Origin: Ornithodoros turicata
Taxonomy: Eukaryota; Arthropoda; Arachnida; Ixodida; Argasidae
Assembly: GCF_037126465.1 (NCBI RefSeq)
Contig: NC_088204.1
Span: forward strand, 74,833,807 to 74,897,806
Direction: 5' to 3'
DNA: 64,000 nt
Shown: positions 57,731-64,000 of the stretch, in pieces
Layout of the letters: each line of letters opens with the position of its first letter
Numbering within the stretch: position 1 is the stretch's first letter
Notes under the pieces: model-generated
The model's database searches: none
Seen by the model: the letters and a program-made list of their open reading frames with translations, nothing else
Told to the model about the DNA's origin: nothing
Program-made: the position numbers and the translations under genes

Positions 57731-60700
57731 TTTAGGCGTTCGGTTAGTGTGGCTTTTTACGCACTCTACGTTGCTTTATTTTGTTAAACATTCCGTCACC
57801 AGACAAGCGCTGATGTCACGCGCTTGCTTGTTGGATTCCAGAAGCAAGCGTTGTACAGCGACAGCCGAACTTATCTGAAACGCACTAGGAGCCAGGTATG
57901 TTGCAGTTTGGCGCCGCTGTATGTGCTGTTTATGTGATCCCTTGCTGCACGGAGGTTATATACAGCAGAGGGTATCTGGAAAGGATATCTGCTCTAACTC
58001 AGAAAAATATTCATTCGGGCTGTGAAAGACGTGCTCTGAAATGGGTTTTTATCCGAAAAAAAAAAAAAACTGACCCTATTCACGAATCCTGACATTAATG
58101 CTATTGGAGAGCTTAAGAATTGGGGACGCAAGCGCTTTTGGCCCCCAACGTATAAAAGCGTCGTCGCAATGCGCTCGTTTTTTTTTTTTTTTCATCGCTG
58201 CAAATTTCTTTAACGATGTGTTTACAAATTGCGATTGATTTTATTTCTCAATTTCTTTTTCTTTTGTAAGTATTGGGTTTTTGCTATAGTGGCGCTGCAA
58301 ACGAGCTGCGCATGCGCACCGGACTTCATTGCATGCACTGTAGCGCGTCCGTTTTCGGTCTCTCACTGAGTTGTTCCTTGTATTTTGCGGCAGACACCCC
58401 GCAGTGGTGCCGGCACAGTTTACTGAGAAGTTGTCCCAGGAGGCTTACTACCACCCCTCTGTCCTAACCCAGCTCCTTCCTGCTGTCCTGTCTCCGTCTG
58501 CACGTTCGTGCATAACTCACAGGCACAGATGCTTCCGTGGTGCCAACTCGAAGTTCGAATAAAAATAAGTAAAGAATCCCCAATGCGCATGTTTTTTTTT
58601 TTTTTTTTTTTCGGTTCTGAACAAGTGGGAACGAGACTCTTGGTGTTAACCTTGACAAACCTGCTTCATGTTTCTCGAGAGTTCGTTCCCCGTCAAGTTC
58701 CACGAAATAGCTTCTCTTCGTCTGATAACGTTGACCCCCCCTCTCCCCAGACACCATGCAGATTCAAATTACAACCAAGCTTGGGCGAAGTTTGGCGGCT
58801 GCTTTTTTGAGAGAAGATAATATTTACTGCGGGCACGCGTTGAAACGGTTCCGGTTCATCGGTTGTTTCGACCGCGAACCGGAAGATTGTGACGGATGGA
58901 GAGCAGCAGATATCCGGTTTTGAAAACACCCGGTCGACGCCATTGTTGTTGCAGCGTGTCGTCTGCGAACGAACTGGTCGAGCGAAATTCCTCCCTTCCG
59001 CTACGAGTTTTAAACAAAGTCAACCGGTCGATGTGGATTGATGAGGAAATGGGCGAGTCTTTGCATGTAATTATCAGGCTGCGTCCCAGGGTATATGTGG
59101 GATTGCAGGAAGTGACGACGCGGTGACTTCGAGATTTCTGCTTCCGGTGGAAGTGTTCGATGCGAAGTCTTGCATGAATTAAATCGAAACGACGCACCAT
59201 AGTATAAATAGACCCTTTGTATTTGGTTTGTAAGTTCTTTTTTTTTTTTAAGTTGGGGGAGCCAAAATTGTTTCAAAATATTTTCTCAGCCTGTTAACCT
59301 TGCTTTATAAGTATATACAGGATAATGGGTAATGCATAATGAATATATTATGCAAGCGGTATAATTTATGCATGTCGCATAGTGCATTCGAGTGGTAAAA
59401 CTCCACTGTATGCGAGGCTCGCTCTTATCCTTTGTTTTCTTCTCCTCTCTCTGTCTCTCTCTGCGAGCTTCGCAATTTCTCAACTTATCGGCACATGTTT
59501 TTTTTTTAATTTTTATATGAAGTAAGGTTCTTGCATAATGAACACATCATACGCATATTATAATGTATAAGCATCCTGCAGTGCATAAATTATGCGTGTA
59601 CTAATCTTTCACTGAATACGAGGCCTCGTTCGTAAGGCTTAGTCACGGCCGTCTAATATTCCGTGTTGATGTTTTCCGAGGCACGTACTGCATGTTCACC
59701 ACAACGTAGTCCTCTGAGAACGTCTTCAGCGAATCGCGCATAAGTGCTTTTGAGATTACGCTACGAATGCATCTATACGCATAAAGGAGTCAGGTGCTAA
59801 GAAGGCGAGCTCCGCAGCGCGAAGGTTAGTGTTCTTTTTGTTCCTGTACCAGCTTAGGCTTCGCACCTCATGCTTATGGGTTCCTGGTTGGGTTGTTATT
59901 TGTTACCAGCTAGGAGCGCTATAACGACATTTGAATGCTGGCTACCTGGTTGACACGCATAAATTATGCGACATGAAACGTGTATGCACACAAAAAAGAA
60001 AGCAACGCGGTATACCACGCACGTACGAGCGCGAATCGTACGAGGTATCATGTGCACGGATCTATGAAACGATGTAACATGCATAAAATTGTACGATGTC
60101 CGTACGTGATTAATGTTTAATTACATACGTGCGACGTTTTATAAAATGTCCTTTTCTTGTCATAAGTATGGGAGCCAATCTGCGCTACTCGGCGAGAGAG
60201 TGGAGTATTTTGATACCGTGTAAGGTTGGTAGCTGCCGGGCGTACCGATAACCTACCCTTTCTTTATCTACAAGAGCAGGCGACAGGAGGCTCTCGCATC
60301 TGTTTCTTTTCTTTTCTTTTTTTTTTTTAGTTCCTGCGTCTGACTCACTGATATGCCCGCTTTGTAATGTCCACTTCACCCACAGCCTGTTTACCCACTT
60401 GACTCACCGGGCTTTACGAAGACATATTAGTACTTCCACTGATAAGTATTTCTTATCTCTGGTCGACATGTCTCTCTTTGAGTGACGCGCAGTTGAGCAA
60501 TACTCTCACTGTGGCAAGGACAAAGCGACAACGGTACGTGTTTCTCATGCGGCTCCCCGTTCCTGTTAAATTAATTTTAACCTGTCTTATCCTTCATGGT
60601 GAGTGTTTTCACTGTCTTTTTTTTTTTTAGTCTATAAGTTCGTATTCTATTGTCTTTTTAAAATTTTCGATGACCTCATGGTTCATCGCAGTTTTTATAC

Positions 60701-60962
60701 TTGCACAGGGTGTTATTGTCCTGTGCTGTCTGTTAGATTCATTTTGGAGGAATATCTTGGGAGCACTCCCACTCCAGAGCAATTCTGTCGGTCTGCAATG
60801 TGAGGGCACCTCCTTGTCTTGAATAGAGTATCGGTTCGGTCCGGAGTGCATTTGTAAGAGCCGTGGCTGTCGACAGGCATCATTTCGATTGCGCGGATTC
60901 ATTATTTACGAAAGCTATGAGATAAGTGTTTCAAGAGATCGAAACATTAAAACAATTTAGTT
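57731..60962. other. No gene recognised; TTATGCAT-rich repeats
   Basis: Two related stretches at about 59329-59430 and 59552-59632 share GCATAATGAA, ATAATTTATGC-type and GTATGCGAGGC/ATACGAGGCC words. Poly-T at 58174-58191, 58591-58610 and 60316-60328. One TCGTCTGC at 58959. Confidence 0.4.
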
Positions 60963-61125
60963 TACTAAAGGACAAGCTTTTGGACGGAGTCCGTCCTTCG
61001 ATCATCAGGTGCGATACTTTGAACACTTGGTAGAGATATATTTATATACTAATGCACGTTATAGTATAAATATCTCCACCACGTGTTCAATGTATCGCAC
61101 CTGATGAAGCTTGTTCTTTATAGTA
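60963..61125. mobile_element. Foldback element with an extra hairpin in one arm
   Basis: The left arm ACTAAAGGACAAGCTT...ATCAGGTGCGATACTTTGAA and onward is mirrored by the right arm ending at 61125. The left arm alone carries an inserted perfect hairpin, GGACGGAGTCCGTCC, at about 60983-60997. Confidence 0.7.
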
Positions 61126-62622
61126 AGATAAATCATTTTATTGTTTAAATATTCACTTATTCAAATATAAACTTATTCACTCGCGAGTTCTAGACTTTTT
61201 CCATTTTTGCCTGATTCTTGCTTAATATAGCCTAAATTATGTGCTGTCCATTATAACATATAATTAACAGCATGCTTTGTTGTTCAGCAGTCTCTCTTCG
61301 CTCTTTTTTTTTTTTTTTTTCCGCTTTGTCTTTGGGGGTTGTTTGGGGTCGTGGTCTTTTGCGATGCATCACGTATCGAGGAATTTAACGTGCCATCTGC
61401 GGACAGTGTAAAGGGTCCGCATTGCTTTTTGCTTTCAGTAGAAACAGCGCTGCCGCAGCACAATCATCCTTGGGTAAACAGGAGGGTACGTGACGTTGGT
61501 GCTATCTTCCGCGAAACGTTCGCTTCTGTCGGTGCATGTTTACTTACTCCAAATTTGTTGCGGCTAATATACGTGTGACCAAGGTATTAAGATACAGGTG
61601 CTTCGTCAATATATGTTAGTAATATGTTAGTAAAGCTGCCAGGGAAACGATGTCCCTGCTACTTTGAGCTCTCGCTTTTATGTGTCTTGCATGGTTCATA
61701 TGAATGCTGTAAGGATACGAGGTTTTCACGTGCATGGCTGCGCACGGTTAAGAACAGGGTTGAAAAAAATCGGGATATTTTTAAAAAGATCCTCTCCAGT
61801 GGGCTTTTTTTGTTTTTATAAAACCCGGAAATTTTTGGATATTTTCGGAGAATAGAGACGAGCCTATAGAAATGTGACACGGAGTAAAAACAAATGTGTT
61901 TTGCTGTTTTCCTTGATTTCGGGTGACCTCTCGTAGTTTCGGTTTCATGGAACAGCCTGTCCCAGTAACATGGAATGAGTTTTCATTGTTTTCCAAAAAG
62001 TGGAGTCCCATGCACGCGGGGTGAATTATGTAGACGCTACACGTCTGTATTTGCTGTCGTGCTTCAGTTATAATGCCTCCAGAAAGCAGAAGAAAGCCTT
62101 TCCCTGAATGGGCAGGAGTAGAAGAAAACGGGAAAAAGTTAAATCCGAAAAGTTAAAGTCAAGTGAAAAAGCTACAAAGTTAAAAAACGTTAGAAGTTAG
62201 TGTTGCGCGTACCTGGGCTTTTGTAAACAGCCAACACTACAATCAAATAAAAGCAGGAGTTTTTCGTGTGACGTTGAATTAAGAGTGTCTTCAATACCAC
62301 ATCTGGACAACATCTCTAAAAAATCCGCATTAAATTATGTGGATAAAATCCAAAAAATCCACCCGATAAAATCCATGTGGATTAAATCCAAACAGCCCTG
62401 GTTAAGAAGGCATGAGGCATTGGATGTTCTGGGCCCCTGGTGGGCAAGACCCGAGAGTGCAGTAGGCGTTTCCTTTCGAGCCCCTGGCAACGGCACACGC
62501 CAACTCGCTTCGGGACAGAGTACCACGATACGGGCTTGCTAAGATGTATCTCGTGACAATGCGTTCTCGTCGCGATATCGCTTGGGGCAATATGTGGACC
62601 GTCTCCCTGAAAAATATCGCCT
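61126..62622. other. No gene recognised
   Basis: Poly-T at 61302-61321. GGATAAAATCC / GGATTAAATCC words recur at 62330-62395. No supported exon. Confidence 0.4.
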
Positions 62623-62763
62623 CCCAAAGCAGCACAATGTACTGAAAGTCGAGTGCAATAGGGCTGGACGGCAATGTTCTTTAGTTTCACAATTCTGTTC
62701 AAGGCCTTCCACCTACCCGTCCACCCCTATTGCACTCGACTTTCAGTACGTTGTGCTGCTTGG
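62623..62763. mobile_element. MITE, CCCAAGCAG-terminus family, copy c
   Basis: Arms CCCAAAGCAGCACAATGTAC and the complement of CCCAAGCAGCACAACGTACT. The interior matches copy b in inverted orientation (GGCCTTCCACCTACCCGTCC). One extra A sits in the left terminus. Confidence 0.85.
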
Positions 62764-64000
62764 GTCGCTGCGATACTGCATAGTTTCAAATCCGATAGAA
62801 TTGTCTTCCACTGTCTCGAACTACAGAGCAAGATGGACAAGCAGAACGATAATTCGCCATGAAACAGGCAGGAGGCAGATGCGGTATACATACCTTGTGC
62901 CCAAGTACAATTACTTGCGGTTAAGTAACACTCGTGTTTTGCAAGTAGTGATTTCTCAAGTAAAGGAGTCAGTGTGGTACCGATTTGGGAATAACTTTAT
63001 ATCCTTCCTCTTCCTCAAGAAGTATGCACACATACAAAAATTCTTGGCGCCCCCCCCCCCACAAAAAAAAAGAAAAAAAGAAAAGCGCATGGTACGCCAG
63101 GGTCAACAACAACACTCTTCCTAAAACGACGAAAAGAAAGCGTTCAGTCATCCAAAATGAAATATAAAACTGTCATAACAAATGTTACACGAAACAGCCG
63201 CTGTAGAATTCCAGTTATTTGCAACATGTCGTCTGCTGTGACTAGCGGAGCGGCGCTCAGCGCGCGCGCCCTCTCACGCCAACGTTCCTCTACCTACAGG
63301 TTTATGAATGTCAGTATCCGATCTCCCCTTTCCGTGCGTGATCTCTTTCCAGTTCTCTTCTCTCTCACTTGTCCCACGTCATCAAAATAAAAATGAACCG
63401 AAAAGTTCGAGGAGGATGAACTCTCTTGGCGAGCAGACGAACGTTTTTATCTCGCTGTGTCGTCTGCCAAGGTTGTGCTCTCCGGCCATGGTGATACGCA
63501 CGCTTATGCGACGAGGAATTCGAATTTCCCGTGACGTGTAGCGAATCGTTTTAATCTGCCGAAAGCGGTGAAATTAGGAAAGTTCGCTGGCGTTTGTACG
63601 TGTGTGGTTCTGCCGAAGTTTCGTGTTAGACGCTGTGACGTGCGAAATTGCAGACGACGTCTGGTTGCAGACGTGTTTCAAAACTGTCGTCTGCTTGCGT
63701 GTTTTGACCTTTTGGAATACGCTTGGGATACTTCACGTGAGTTGCGTTTTGCTGTGATATATTTGTTTAGTGTTGTTTGCAATCAAGACGTCCTCTGAGG
63801 TTCGGAATGTTCGTAATTTCACTGAATGTGTTGTGACAGATATCAAAAACTAGGGCCGCTCACAGGTGTTTTTGTGGTCTGCGCTCTTTGTTATTGATAT
63901 CCTCCTGCCGAGTAGAATTTGTTCGGGGGTTCAAACCTCCCCCCTCACGGAACCGTACCTCTCGCAGTGCATTTCGGAGAGAGAGAATGAGGGTGAAATC
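62764..64000. other. No gene recognised; dense TCGTCTGC cluster
   Basis: Five exact words lie between 63229 and 63694, in both orientations, next to a GCGCGCGC-rich patch at about 63255-63275. A tRNA-like B box (GGGGGTTCAAACCTCCCC) at about 63927-63945 may start another SINE that leaves the window. Poly-C at 63051-63060. Confidence 0.4.

Noticed and set aside
62582..63124. 180-residue plus-strand open frame
   Set aside because: It includes both arms of the CCCAAGCAG-family MITE and a poly-C/poly-A tract.

Overview
The window looks like intergenic and intronic DNA of an ixodid (hard) tick or a close chelicerate relative. Genes are sparse, poly-T and poly-C tracts are common, and mobile-element remains are dense. 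The main reason for the tick call is several copies of a tRNA-headed SINE that resembles the ixodid-tick Ruka family. The 3' ends of LINEs with GTTGTTG-type tails and many short foldback elements with TA target duplications fit the same picture. The family names were recognised by eye and no search was run.

Only one protein-coding gene can be supported. Two plus-strand exons (27023-27320 and 29154-29315) sit on clean splice sites, share phase, have GC-rich third codon positions and end in a stop codon. They encode the last 152 residues of a small, basic, cysteine-free protein with a signal-peptide-like N-terminus. The family is not recognised. The start codon is missing or split by an upstream intron. 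Other long open frames overlap transposon arms or simple repeats and are not accepted. Two exon-like or gag-like fragments (34246-34476 and 46409-46648) are listed with low confidence.

Layout. 0-7 kb: a mariner-type MITE, a CCCAAGCAG-family MITE, SINE pieces, a foldback with a LINE-like tail, a Ruka-like SINE and a pogo-like MITE. 8.9-13.1 kb: five foldback or MITE elements close together. 13-22 kb: dispersed repeats and mostly featureless DNA. 22-23 kb: two LINE ends in opposite orientation and a damaged SINE. 27-31 kb: the gene. 31.6-36.1 kb: a dense nest of MITEs in which a SINE insertion with a 13-bp duplication and a TA-flanked MITE interrupt one older element. 41-45 kb: a tRNA-Ala-like SINE with an inverted duplication, an intact Ruka-like SINE and a tandem duplication. 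47-55 kb: degenerate DNA elements, an IS630-like element and a hAT-type element with an 8-bp target duplication. 57-63 kb: more foldbacks.

Across all this runs a signal no element boundary explains. The 8-mer GCAGACGA, or its complement TCGTCTGC, was read 47 times, against about two expected by chance. It is often extended to TAGCAGACGAC, often clustered, and sometimes arranged as tight inverted pairs. The palindrome TGACGTCA (full CRE/ATF site) was read 14 times against about one expected. These two words are the best candidates for something undescribed here.
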